A stretch of 64,000 nucleotides of DNA from an uncultured Pirellulaceae bacterium (lineage in GTDB: Bacteria > Planctomycetota > Planctomycetia > Pirellulales > Pirellulaceae), in NCBI GenBank assembly GCA_937929805.1, contig CALFUT010000001.1, positions 62,001 to 126,000 on the forward strand. The letters are read 5' to 3'. The notes below the pieces were generated by a model that did not search any database, was not told the DNA's origin, and was given only the letters and a program-made list of their open reading frames with translations. Below, piece by piece: positions 53,417-62,375 of this stretch. Within the stretch, counting starts at the first letter, position 1, and every line of letters starts with the position of its first letter. A program made the translations under genes and the position numbers.

Positions 53417-54289
53417 CTAATCCAAAAACCGCTTTGTTAATCCACCGTAAGCATCAATTCGTCGATCGCGCAGGAATGGCCAATGCGTACGAGCGGTTTC
53501 AATCAAGTCTAAGACGCAATCGACCAGCAAGGTTTCCTCGGCATCGTCGGCTGCGGTTTTCAGCAGGTCGCCGTAAGGATCACAAACAAACGAATTGCCC
53601 CAGAACTCAATATTGTCTTCGACTCCGACCCGATTGGGCGCGACGACGAACAGACCGTTGGCGATCGCATGAGAACGCATCATCGTCTGCCAAGCGTTCA
53701 ATTGGCTGGCACCAAAGGCTTCTTTTTCATCGGCTTGCCAGCCGATCGCCGTGGGATAGATCAGAATTTCGGCTCCCGCCAGCGCAGTCAAACGGGCCGC
53801 TTCAGGAAACCATTGATCCCAACAAATGCAGATCCCCAGTTTGCCAACCGAAGTCGAAATCGCTTGGAAGCCCAGATCGCCAGGCGTGAAGTAGAATTTC
53901 TCGTAGAAGAAAGGATCGTCGGGAATGTGCATCTTGCGGTAAGTGCCCGCGAGACTTCCGTCAGTTTCGAACACGACCGCCGAGTTATGAAACAGACCTG
54001 CCGATCGTCGTTCGAACAGACCACCAACAATGACAACTTTATGTTTGGCAGCCGCGTTGGAAAGTGCCTCGGTCGTGCGCCCCGGAACGGATTCGGCCAG
54101 TTGAAACTGGTCGTGGTCTTCTGACTGACAGAAGTATCGGCTACTGAAAAGCTCTTGAAGGCAAATCAGCTTGGCTCCATCTTTTGCGGCCTTGGCAATC
54201 GCCTGCATGGCTCGGTCAAGATTATCGTCAACATCGGTCGAACACCGCATCTGGATAGCGGCAACCGAAACCGGGTCTCGATGCTTCAT
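53417..54289 (-). CDS. aguB: N-carbamoylputrescine amidase
   Basis: 290 residues of the nitrilase superfamily. Catalytic triad visible: E46 in LICLQELFSSRYF, K119 in GTYRKMHIPDD, C156 in ICICWDQWFPEAAR. Cleaves N-carbamoylputrescine to putrescine. It is the upstream gene of the aguB-aguA pair, which together provides putrescine from agmatine. Confidence 0.94.
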   Translation of the reverse strand: MKHRDPVSVAAIQMRCSTDVDDNLDRAMQAIAKAAKDGAKLICLQELFSSRYFCQSEDHDQFQLAESVPGRTTEALSNAAAKHKVVIVGGLFERRSAGLFHNSAVVFETDGSLAGTYRKMHIPDDPFFYEKFYFTPGDLGFQAISTSVGKLGICICWDQWFPEAARLTALAGAEILIYPTAIGWQADEKEAFGASQLNAWQTMMRSHAIANGLFVVAPNRVGVEDNIEFWGNSFVCDPYGDLLKTAADDAEETLLVDCVLDLIETARTHWPFLRDRRIDAYGGLTKRFLD

Positions 54290-54489
54290 CAGACTATCTG
54301 AATTCGGGGGAGAGGAACGTAAACCTAAGCACGGCCAGAGATCGCAGGCAAAGTGTCAACCGCTAGCGCATCGTATTCGATCTCGGAGCCGTCGACAATC
54401 GCTGATTGATGGCTGGACGAGACAGCACAGAATGCTAACCTAACGCCGTCCTGCTTTGGGGATCTTCCACCACCGAAACCACCGCCGCC

Positions 54490-55230
54490 ATGAAAAAGCC
54501 ACCTCTCGGATTGTTTGTTACCGGAACCGACACAGAAGTCGGCAAGACGTGGGTCGCGTCGATGATTGTTCGCTCCTTGGTTGAATCTGGGCACCGCGTT
54601 GGCGTTTACAAACCCGTTGCCAGCGATTGCATTGGGGATGGCGCTAAAATGGTTGCCGAAGATGCGTTGGCTCTATGGGAGGCAGCTGGTCGGCCCCTAA
54701 GTCTTGACGCTGTTTGTCCTCAGAAGTTTGAAGCACCGCTCGCGCCACCAATGGCCGCGAGGGCCGAAGGACGCTCGGTAAGTTCCGACTTGTTACGAGA
54801 AGGCATCTCCGTCTGGACGGACGAGTGTGACATCGTCGTCGTGGAAGGCGCGGGTGGATTGATGTCGCCCGTCACCGACGACGAATTCGTCGCGGACCTA
54901 GCCGCCGATCTAGGTTATCCGTTGATCGTCGTTGCTCCGAACGTGCTTGGCGTGATCAACCAATCGCTGCAAACCTTGATTACCGCAGCCTGCTTCCGAA
55001 ATGGTTTACCTGTGGCGGGTGTTGTTTTGAACGATACGCAGATTCTTGACGGCGACGTGAGCATCGAAAGCAATCAAAACGAAATCGCTCGCCGCACCGA
55101 AACGCCTCTCCTCGGTCGCGTTCACTATGAATCTCAAAATTTAGACTGTGACGTTGACTGGATGGAGATCGCCAAGTCATTCGCTCAGAATGATAATCCA
55201 TCAGAAGTGTCGGTATCACAGCACGCGTAA
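54490..55230 (+). CDS. bioD: Dethiobiotin synthetase
   Basis: 246 residues. P-loop GTDTEVGKT at 12-20, YKPVASDC, and EGAGGLMSPVTDDE in the middle. It carries out the ATP-dependent closure of the ureido ring in biotin synthesis. Other bio genes are not in the window. Confidence 0.95.
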   Translation: MKKPPLGLFVTGTDTEVGKTWVASMIVRSLVESGHRVGVYKPVASDCIGDGAKMVAEDALALWEAAGRPLSLDAVCPQKFEAPLAPPMAARAEGRSVSSDLLREGISVWTDECDIVVVEGAGGLMSPVTDDEFVADLAADLGYPLIVVAPNVLGVINQSLQTLITAACFRNGLPVAGVVLNDTQILDGDVSIESNQNEIARRTETPLLGRVHYESQNLDCDVDWMEIAKSFAQNDNPSEVSVSQHA

Positions 55231-55345
55231 AACTGTATCTATGGCCTATCGGTGGCGGTCAGGTCTTGCATATCAGCAGTCCCGTCGAACAGAATCATGG
55301 CCTGCTTTTGGTTCCTCCCTCCTCCCTGCATATCCGGTAGCCCAA

Positions 55346-55627
55346 ATGTTAGATTCTTTTACCATCGACCCGACCGTGTTGGCGTTCATGCGTTGTCCTG
55401 TCACGCAGTCCAAACTAACCACTGCTGACAATCATTTGATTCAACAGGTCAACGAGTTAATCGAGTCATCGCAGTTGAGCGATCGGCTGGGCCAAAGCGT
55501 TCCCGGCCCAATTGAAGCCGCATTCATCAATGCTGACCAATCGCTGTTGATTCCTGTTCGCGGAGGGATTGTTGTGATGCTCGAAGACCGGCTAATTCCC
55601 ATGTCGCAACTAAATCGCGACGACTGA
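55346..55627 (+). CDS. Trm112-like small protein
   Basis: 93 residues from ATG 55346; the longer frame overlaps the end of bioD and looks spurious. Core FMRCPVTQSKLTTADNHLI and SLLIPVRGGIVVMLEDRLIP match the Trm112/UPF0434 fold, but only one Cys of the usual zinc set is visible. Possibly a methyltransferase partner. Confidence 0.65.
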   Translation: MLDSFTIDPTVLAFMRCPVTQSKLTTADNHLIQQVNELIESSQLSDRLGQSVPGPIEAAFINADQSLLIPVRGGIVVMLEDRLIPMSQLNRDD

Positions 55628-55682
55628 CCGAATTCAGGTTCGATCCGTAACAACGGACAACCTCAATGCGAAAACGAAAATC

Positions 55683-56033
55683 ATGAGCGACGACAAAACC
55701 ATTTTCAAGCGGATAATCGACAAAGAAATCCCGGCCGATATCGTTCATGAGGACGATCTTTGCCTCGCGTTTCATGATGTGGCTCCAGCCGCGCCGATCC
55801 ACGTGCTGGTGATTCCGAAGAAAGAAGTCACCAACGTTGCCGCACTGACCGATCAAGACGCGGCGCTGGCAGGTCACTTGATGCTGACGGTTGGACAAGT
55901 GGCTCGACAGCTGGGCTTGGAAGAAGGCGGCTATCGGGTCGTTGCGAACTGTGGATCAGACGGTGGCCAAACCGTCGACCATTTACATTTTCACATCCTT
56001 GGCGGACGAGCACTTGCTTGGCCGCCCGGCTGA
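55683..56033 (+). CDS. HIT family protein (HinT type)
   Basis: 116 residues. Has TIFKRIIDKEIPADIVHEDD, HVLVIPKKEVTNVAAL, GYRVVANCGSDGGQTVDHL and the catalytic triad H100-L-H102-F-H104. Hydrolyses purine phosphoramidates. Confidence 0.93.
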   Translation: MSDDKTIFKRIIDKEIPADIVHEDDLCLAFHDVAPAAPIHVLVIPKKEVTNVAALTDQDAALAGHLMLTVGQVARQLGLEEGGYRVVANCGSDGGQTVDHLHFHILGGRALAWPPG

Positions 56034-56069
56034 TCAAGCGGCAGTGGTAAGACTTCTGGAAGCAGTCGA

Positions 56070-56103
56070 CTAGGCTTTGTCTGGCCGATCAACAAAAGCC
56101 TAG
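56070..56103. repeat. Inverted repeat after the HIT gene
   Basis: CTAGGCTTTGT (56070-56080) pairs with ACAAAAGCCTAG (56092-56103), with one bulged A. It lies between convergent genes and could be a terminator. Its first 12 bases are identical to the left end of the element at 63632. Confidence 0.55.
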
Positions 56104-56110
56104 CAGCCGT

Positions 56111-56728
56111 CTATCGCCGGATTCGCTGGACTTCCGGGTCCAATCGTCTGGCAGCCGATCGCGTTACCGGATCGACAACCGGTCGGTGGACAATTCGAGT
56201 TCCCCGGTTGCTGACACTGGCCGATCGACAGCTGGCACAAGTCCCTGTCTGGCAAGTCGAGCATCCGCTTGATGCTGACGAAACAACTTCTTCAGTGTAG
56301 TGGCCGGCATCCGCGACGGCGCATGTGTCACATTCGCCGCAGTCGCAAGGCACCGATGACTCGGATCCGGTGCAAAAACGCGAACCATACAAACCTCGGA
56401 ACAATGCGCCGGGCTGCCAACAGAACGGTCGACATTTTGTTGCCCCACCAACCCACTGGTCGTTGCAACAAGGGTCTGCACAATCTGGTGGGGTACTGAT
56501 CCACTCGCCGATGTAAGTCTCGCCACATCCACTGCCACAAACCAGCGAACGCTTCAGATTTCGCACGCCGTCTAACGGGCTCCGAATCATTTGCTGCTCA
56601 AACCCACCGTCGCAGTCATTGCAGCCAACGCCTGCCCCGCAACCGGGACCACAACCAAGCGGACCGCAGCAGCCCACAGCAAGGACGACGACAGACAAAA
56701 GGACACATCCGAACAGCTTGCGAATCAT
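56111..56728 (-). CDS. Cys-rich lipoprotein, unassigned
   Basis: 205 residues from ATG 56728 (MIRKLFGCVLLSVVVLAVGC, lipobox AVGC). The mature protein is extraordinarily rich in Cys, in clusters such as CCGPLGCGPGCGAGVGCNDC, CGSGCGETY and CDCGECDTCAVA. No domain is recognised; the Cys may be disulfide-linked or bind metal at the outer membrane. Confidence 0.8.
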   Translation of the reverse strand: MIRKLFGCVLLSVVVLAVGCCGPLGCGPGCGAGVGCNDCDGGFEQQMIRSPLDGVRNLKRSLVCGSGCGETYIGEWISTPPDCADPCCNDQWVGGATKCRPFCWQPGALFRGLYGSRFCTGSESSVPCDCGECDTCAVADAGHYTEEVVSSASSGCSTCQTGTCASCRSASVSNRGTRIVHRPVVDPVTRSAARRLDPEVQRIRR

Positions 56729-56896
56729 GGGAATCGCTCCTGCAATTTCTTCGTTGATTAAACCACGGCGCATCGACGAACGATCACGCTAGGTGTGGTA
56801 TCGTCCCATCCATCGCCCGCAATCCAAAAAATCCTTACAATTCGCAAACTTTATCAGCCAGCCGAGGCGGCGACTTTGGATAGGAATGAATCAGCT

Positions 56897-57349
56897 ATGA
56901 AATCACAATTGCTAATTTTGGCAGCACTCGCATCGATGCTTCTAGTTTGTGCCGTTGGCTGCACGGACCCCAAAGCAAAACCCTTGGTGGGCCGTTGGGT
57001 GTTGGAAAAACCTGACCGAGTCATGGAACGCATCGGCGGTGAAGATGCGGATCGAGCTCAAGAAACTGCCAGCATCGATGACAGCAATTCGATGCCCAAG
57101 ATGGCGATCATGTTTAAATCGAACGGGCAATTCCAGACCGTCACGAAAATGGGGAACGTGAATCGTGAGAAAAACGGAACTTGGAAGGTGATCTCGCTTG
57201 ATGAAAAGGCCCGCAAGATGACGATACGTTGCACCATCGGTGCAGAGGAAACGGATCACTCGGTCGAACTGGTTGACGGATCAACCATTCGCTTGGTGCC
57301 TCCGAATATGGCAGGCCTGACCATGAAAATGCGGTTTGCCAGAGACTGA
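56897..57349 (+). CDS. Lipoprotein, possibly lipocalin-like
   Basis: 150 residues from ATG 56897. Signal peptide with lipobox CAVGC; then LVGRWVLEKPDR and NGTWKVISLDEKARKMTIRC, an all-beta look reminiscent of lipocalin-like DUF folds. Paralogous in style to the next gene; function not assigned. Confidence 0.7.
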   Translation: MKSQLLILAALASMLLVCAVGCTDPKAKPLVGRWVLEKPDRVMERIGGEDADRAQETASIDDSNSMPKMAIMFKSNGQFQTVTKMGNVNREKNGTWKVISLDEKARKMTIRCTIGAEETDHSVELVDGSTIRLVPPNMAGLTMKMRFARD

Positions 57350-57459
57350 TTCAAACACCCGGATTGATCCTGTGCCCAGCCAAAAAATTTGCGAAACCGA
57401 GTTCGTGGCCGATAGACGCTGACGCGAACCCGCAATTGCCAAGTGGAAAAGGAATTCCC

Positions 57460-58116
57460 ATGCTTTGCTCGAAAAAAATCTTGCGCTACCGTGGCTCGAT
57501 GTTGTCAACCTTCACGGCGGCTGCGATCGCAGTAACTTCGGGCTGTGCCGAGCGACCGGCCGCCGTCTCATCGCTGGACGCTCAGCAAGACCAAAGTCCG
57601 GCTGCCGTCGCGACCGGTGACTCGAATGCAGAAGCTCCGGCCGCGTCATTAACTTCCATGGCCGTTGGCACTTGGTTGGGGCAAGCGATCTTGGACGAGG
57701 CGTCGCTTGAGAAAAAGCTGATGCCGCTTCCGCCGGCCGAGCAGGAGCGAATCTTCGTCATCGCACAGAACTTCATGTCCACCGTGATGGCGATGGACAT
57801 TCGCCAGGATGGGACGATCGAAAGTGAAGTCGAGATGCAGCCGATCGACGAAGCTCCGATCCGCGACAGCACCGTTGGCCAATGGCGGGCAACTCAAGTC
57901 GATCAAGATCAACTATCGGTTGAATTGGCAGAAATTGCGGCGGACAACTCGACCGTGGTCACCCAACGCGATTTTCGTTTCTACCCCGATCGAAACGCCT
58001 TCGTGATGTCGGTTCCCATTCCGGACGAATTGCAAGGCTGCGAAGCGGTCATGATCTTCGAACGACAATCACCCGTCGCGAATGTCGCTCAACAGTCAGA
58101 AAACCCACAGCGTTGA
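57460..58116 (+). CDS. Lipoprotein, unassigned
   Basis: 218 residues from ATG 57460, preceded by GGAAAAGGA. Lipobox TSGC after a hydrophobic segment (MLSTFTAAAIAV). The body contains SMAVGTWLGQAILDEASLEK and TIESEVEMQPIDEAPIRDST, WRATQVDQDQLSVELAEI, similar in style to the preceding lipoprotein, possibly a diverged duplicate. It carries the same TWLG/GRWV opening. Confidence 0.68.
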   Translation: MLCSKKILRYRGSMLSTFTAAAIAVTSGCAERPAAVSSLDAQQDQSPAAVATGDSNAEAPAASLTSMAVGTWLGQAILDEASLEKKLMPLPPAEQERIFVIAQNFMSTVMAMDIRQDGTIESEVEMQPIDEAPIRDSTVGQWRATQVDQDQLSVELAEIAADNSTVVTQRDFRFYPDRNAFVMSVPIPDELQGCEAVMIFERQSPVANVAQQSENPQR

Positions 58117-58269
58117 GGCTGGACTCTCAATCGCAGTTTGAGCTATTCGAAAAATCAAGAGTTGGTTGTTCGGCGGGGGACAGTTTGAAACCTGCTCCAC
58201 GGCTTAGGTCTGTCGGCTATTCCGCCAAGGGTTCTTCGGAATAAAATGGCTCCGTCCCCCGGAGCAACG

Positions 58270-58779
58270 ATGAGCGACCCTGAACCTGAATATGATGACG
58301 TGTCTGAAACGGACAAGCGCCCTGTGTTGTCTCCTCCGCTGCTGTTCCGTAGCTTTCTAACCATCGCATCAAGCAGCGTCGCGTGTTTGATAATCTATGC
58401 GATCATTGGACTTGCTCTGGCTGCCCTGTTCTTTCCAAACGTATGGGCCGCACTGACTGGTGATCAAGCAGTTACCGACCTCGATTTTCCAATTCCGATT
58501 TCCATGTTGATCCCGTGGATCGTTCTGCATGGAATCTGTTGCGTGGGTATCGGTTGGCTCACTGCCAAAGTCGCTCCGTTTGCTGCCAACAAACATGGAC
58601 TGATCCTTGCGATCTTCCTGTTCATCGGATGGATGCAAAAAGTATTCGAAAGCGGTCCGAATCGACTTGGAATGAATGCGGCATTCACCGTCGTGGTTCC
58701 GTTAGCGATCGCATACGGAGCCAGAAAATATTGCGACCGGCAGACGGACTCTGATTTGACCGCCCAAGAGGTCGCGTGA
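58270..58779 (+). CDS. Small multi-pass membrane protein
   Basis: 169 residues from ATG 58270, which has CCGGAG upstream; an ATG at 58246 is the alternative. About four transmembrane helices (SSSVACLIIYAIIGLALAAL, ISMLIPWIVLHGICCVGIGW, GLILAIFLFIGWM, NAAFTVVVPLAIAYGA). It lies 4 bases before trkH, so it may be co-transcribed. Confidence 0.75.
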   Translation: MSDPEPEYDDVSETDKRPVLSPPLLFRSFLTIASSSVACLIIYAIIGLALAALFFPNVWAALTGDQAVTDLDFPIPISMLIPWIVLHGICCVGIGWLTAKVAPFAANKHGLILAIFLFIGWMQKVFESGPNRLGMNAAFTVVVPLAIAYGARKYCDRQTDSDLTAQEVA

Positions 58780-58783
58780 ACCG

Positions 58784-60658
58784 ATGAATCTTCGCTTGCT
58801 TTCTAAACTGCTGGGTGTCTTGGCATTGCTGATCGGCGTGTTCATGCTGTTCAGCTTGCTGTGGTCCGATCCGGATCTTGGCTTTCACACCGATGCGGCA
58901 GTCAATCACAGTCGAGTCGAATTTGAAGGCATCCGAGGCCTACTGTACAGCGCTCTGATCAGTGTGTTGGTCGGTGGAGTGATGATTTGGCTGGGCCGCT
59001 CGGCATCGTCCAAAATCTTTCGCAAGGAAGCGATGGCTGTCGTGGGACTCAGTTGGGTTCTGGCGACCGTCTTGGGTGCCCTGCCCTACATGTTAAGCGG
59101 TGTCAGCCGAGGGCCATCGGTTCGAATTCTGGAGTCGTCCGAGCGAGCGATGGTAACTGCGCCGCGATACAAACTGTGGTCGGCATGGGAGCCGGTCGGG
59201 GAACTATCAGACGAACAGTTTAAAGTGCTTCAGGTCGTGGCCAACGCTTCGGCACGAGGTGTATCGAGACGAAAACTGTCTCGCAGAAGCGGTGTCACGA
59301 ATGTCAGGGAAGTTTTTAATTCGCTGGGCGAAGAAAACCCCGAATTGAAAAAGTGGCTGATTGCTCCTGGCGACAACCCAACCGCACCTGCCGATCGAGC
59401 GTCTCACTATCGACTCCGGTGGGTGCCAATGGGTTTGATTGACTCGATGTTTGAGGCACAATCAGGATTCAGCACAACGGGTGCCACCGTTTTGTGCGAT
59501 TTGGAAGATCCGTATCTGGTGCCGCACTGCATTTTGTTCTGGCGAGCCAGCACTCACTTCCTTGGCGGGCTGGGAATCATTGTGTTGTTCGTCGTGTTGT
59601 TGGGACAGGGTTCAGCAGGCAAAACGCTCATGCGAACCGAAATGCCCGGGCCCACCCAAGACTCCTCGACCGCCCGAATGCAGCACTCCGCTTGGTTGTT
59701 CGCCGGTGTCTATGCAGGGCTGAACATCGTCCTAGCGATCATTCTGAAGGTGCTGGGCATGTCGCTGTTCGATGCGATCTGCCACTCGTTCGCCACGATG
59801 GCAACGGGCGGCTTCAGCACGTACAACGCAAGCCTTGGCCACTTCAATCAAGCAGGTCTCAACGGACAAGCCATCGAATATGTGGTGATTGTGTTCATGT
59901 TTTTGGCCGGAGCAAATTTCACGCTGCTGTTGATGGTGTTGATGGGCGAGCCAATGAAATTACTTCGCGACATCGAATTTCGCACCTACGCCGGCATCAT
60001 CGCGATGGTGGCTCTTGTGATCATGGTGACGGGTTGGTTCAGTGGCGGCGAAGACTTCAGTTCGATTGAGAAAACCTTCCGCAACGGCTTGTTCACCGTC
60101 GTTTCGCTGATCACCACCACCGGCTACGGAACGGCCGACTTCGATCAATGGGACCATTTGTCACGAGCCATCCTGTTGGCGTTGATGTTTGTCGGCGGCT
60201 GCGCAGGGAGCACAGGCGGCGGTATAAAAGTGATTCGACACATCTTGTTTGTGAAAATCCTGAGCCTAGAAGCGGAAAGCTCGTTCAATCCGAAAACCGT
60301 CCGCGTCCTCAAATTCGGAGGGAAACCGGCGGAAGACCAAACGCTGCGGCATTCGATTCTGGTTTACTTTTCTCTGATGATCTTTCTTTTCATCGTGAGT
60401 TTTTTACTTGTCACGATTATTGAACCCGACCTGACTTGGGGAGAAAATTCGCATCACAAGCTGATTGACTCCGCGAGTGCGGTTGCGGCGACGCTCAACA
60501 ACATCGGCCCCGGCTTAGGAATCGTCGGCGCTTCACAAAACTACGCGAACTTCTGCTTCTTCACCAAAGCGTTGTTCGTCTGGCTAATGATGTTGGGGCG
60601 TCTGGAAATCTTGCCAATCCTCGTTCTGCTGCTTCCGCGTTTCTGGCGAGACCAATAG
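58784..60658 (+). CDS. trkH: TrkH-type potassium uptake protein with an inserted domain
   Basis: 624 residues. The selectivity filter regions of the Trk/Ktr family are present, such as EAQSGFSTTGATVL near residue 225, FATMATGGFSTYN, and LITTTGYGTADFDQW. Relative to usual TrkH, about 100 residues are inserted between the third helix and the first pore loop (about residues 108-215), with a winged-helix-like stretch (FKVLQVVANASARGVSRRKL, RRSGVTNVREVFNSLGEEN). It would need a TrkA-type regulator, not seen here. Confidence 0.88.
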   Translation: MNLRLLSKLLGVLALLIGVFMLFSLLWSDPDLGFHTDAAVNHSRVEFEGIRGLLYSALISVLVGGVMIWLGRSASSKIFRKEAMAVVGLSWVLATVLGALPYMLSGVSRGPSVRILESSERAMVTAPRYKLWSAWEPVGELSDEQFKVLQVVANASARGVSRRKLSRRSGVTNVREVFNSLGEENPELKKWLIAPGDNPTAPADRASHYRLRWVPMGLIDSMFEAQSGFSTTGATVLCDLEDPYLVPHCILFWRASTHFLGGLGIIVLFVVLLGQGSAGKTLMRTEMPGPTQDSSTARMQHSAWLFAGVYAGLNIVLAIILKVLGMSLFDAICHSFATMATGGFSTYNASLGHFNQAGLNGQAIEYVVIVFMFLAGANFTLLLMVLMGEPMKLLRDIEFRTYAGIIAMVALVIMVTGWFSGGEDFSSIEKTFRNGLFTVVSLITTTGYGTADFDQWDHLSRAILLALMFVGGCAGSTGGGIKVIRHILFVKILSLEAESSFNPKTVRVLKFGGKPAEDQTLRHSILVYFSLMIFLFIVSFLLVTIIEPDLTWGENSHHKLIDSASAVAATLNNIGPGLGIVGASQNYANFCFFTKALFVWLMMLGRLEILPILVLLLPRFWRDQ

Positions 60659-60718
60659 CCAGCGTTGGCCGCCCAATCATCTTCCGCAAGTTATTCCTCC
60701 ATCTGATCGAGTACCGTC

Positions 60719-61510
60719 GTGAGTGATTCTGAACAAGCTGAAATCGCCGTCGTGGACCACGGCCAAGGTCACCCGCTGCTGCTGGTTCACGGCTTTCCGT
60801 TGAACCACTCGATGTGGAAACATCAAATTTCCGAACTATCAAGCGACTATCGAGTCCTCGCGGTTGACCTGCCGGGCTTCGGCCAAAGCCAACCGCTAGA
60901 GTCGCCTGTTTCGATTCGCGACTACGCGGACGCACTGGCAGCGATGCTAGAAAATCTTCAGATCGAACGGCCGGTCACCTTTTGTGGACTGTCGATGGGC
61001 GGCTACATCGGCTGGCAATTTCTAACACACCATCGGGAAAAAGTTCACTCGCTGATCGCTTGCGACACTCGAGCGACCAACGATGACGATCGCACCGCGC
61101 GCGGGCGACGGTTGATGGCTCAACAGGTTGTCAAAGATGGCTCGCAGTCAGTTGCTGCCGGAATGACGCTGAAGATCTGCGGCCAGACGACGCAGGAAAA
61201 TAATCCGGACGTCATCCAACACGTGGCGTCAATCATTCGAGCAACCGATCCGGAATCCATTGCGGCCGGACAGTTGGCCATGTCAGAACGTGAAGACGCA
61301 ACGCCGATGCTCGAAACGATTGGCGTTCCCACTCTGTTCGCCGTCGGCATCGAAGACACGATCACTCCGCCGGACGAGATGAAATTAATGGCCGACAGGG
61401 TCAACAACAGTCGCTACGTCGAGATTCCTTACGCGGGTCATCTCTCGCCGTTGGAGAATCCGATCGCTTTCAACACGGCTGTTAGATCGTTTCTGGAATC
61501 AACAGTTTGA
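60719..61510 (+). CDS. Alpha/beta hydrolase
   Basis: 263 residues from GTG 60719. Nucleophile elbow GLSMGG with S92; oxyanion LLLVHGFPLNHSMWK; acid region AVGIEDTITPPDEMK; His in PYAGHLSPLENP. No signal peptide. Substrate unknown. Its end overlaps the convergent DUF2617 gene by 29 bases. Confidence 0.88.
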   Translation: MSDSEQAEIAVVDHGQGHPLLLVHGFPLNHSMWKHQISELSSDYRVLAVDLPGFGQSQPLESPVSIRDYADALAAMLENLQIERPVTFCGLSMGGYIGWQFLTHHREKVHSLIACDTRATNDDDRTARGRRLMAQQVVKDGSQSVAAGMTLKICGQTTQENNPDVIQHVASIIRATDPESIAAGQLAMSEREDATPMLETIGVPTLFAVGIEDTITPPDEMKLMADRVNNSRYVEIPYAGHLSPLENPIAFNTAVRSFLESTV

Positions 61511-62036
61511 AATGAGATTCACTTTTCATGACGGCACACGTATCGGGGAAGGTGTGAAATGATCGAATTTTCACGTGCTCGCGGAACGATTGTACATTGA
61601 TGTAGCTGATCGCTCCGAATGCGAGGCGACCATTGGAACCAAACCGATGAACCAACCCTTCACACTCGACTCGTTTATCCAACTGCTGAGCAATTGTGAC
61701 GAAGGTAGAAGGCGGCACGGTTTCCATCTCAACTTCTGACTGGTACTCGACCCTATCTCGATAAACAATCGATTCGGAACGAGGTGCTTCGACTGCGTGC
61801 GAGACAACGGTGCGATGGGATGGAAGCGGGTGGTGCAACGAGGCACTGACTTCCGACAGCGTTAAGTCTTGATGCTTAAAAGTGAGTACGTGACCATCGG
61901 TGCTGATATTGATCGACAGCGAATATCGTTCACGCTCAAACGTTCGGCTGGCGCAGACTTGAAACAACTCTGGATGCAGCGATCGCGCAAACAGATGAAA
62001 ATTCAAATCGGTAATTTTTGGCCGAACGGATAACAC
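61482..62036 (-). CDS. DUF2617 family protein
   Basis: 184 residues from GTG 62036. Has PKITDLNFHLFARSLHPELF, GHVLTFKHQDLTLSEVSASL and NGRLAFGAISYINVQSFREH, HTFPDTCAVMKSESHFKL, as in planctomycete DUF2617. Function unknown. Confidence 0.8.
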   Translation of the reverse strand: MLSVRPKITDLNFHLFARSLHPELFQVCASRTFERERYSLSINISTDGHVLTFKHQDLTLSEVSASLHHPLPSHRTVVSHAVEAPRSESIVYRDRVEYQSEVEMETVPPSTFVTIAQQLDKRVECEGLVHRFGSNGRLAFGAISYINVQSFREHVKIRSFHTFPDTCAVMKSESHFKLLIPETI

Positions 62037-62369
62037 GAATCACTTGCACAAAAAACACTAGGCTAACAGCAACGAAGGTTGCATCATCAACAAAACAAAC
62101 ACGGTCGAGGCCGCATCTCTGCCTTTTGATTGGCAGAGACTCAGACCCTGAAGCCGGTAACACTTGGGATAAAACCTGTTCAATCCTTATCGGCATTCTT
62201 CACCATCCGTGTTCAAGTCAGGTCACGAACTTCCCAAATTATAGGTTCCTGATCACGATTGAAAAAGCGAATTATTTTGTTCCAGAATTCACTCAAATAA
62301 ACGTTGACAAACCCAAAGTAACGCCTACTTCGAAACGACTCGAAAAAACCGGGGCGAAAAGCGCCGGTT
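62037..62369. other. Intergenic region with a strong hairpin
   Basis: About 330 bases between DUF2617 and the CPBP gene. Contains a perfect 8-bp stem TCTCTGCC/GGCAGAGA (62116-62123 with 62132-62139) without a T-run. Nothing coding is apparent. Confidence 0.45.
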
Positions 62370-62375
62370 TTAAAG
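62343..62375 (-). terminator. Rho-independent terminator at the end of the CPBP gene
   Basis: Reading leftward, AAAACCGGCGC pairs with GCCCCGGTTTT (loop TTTTC; one or two mismatches) followed by T-run. It overlaps the last bases of the gene. Confidence 0.65.
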
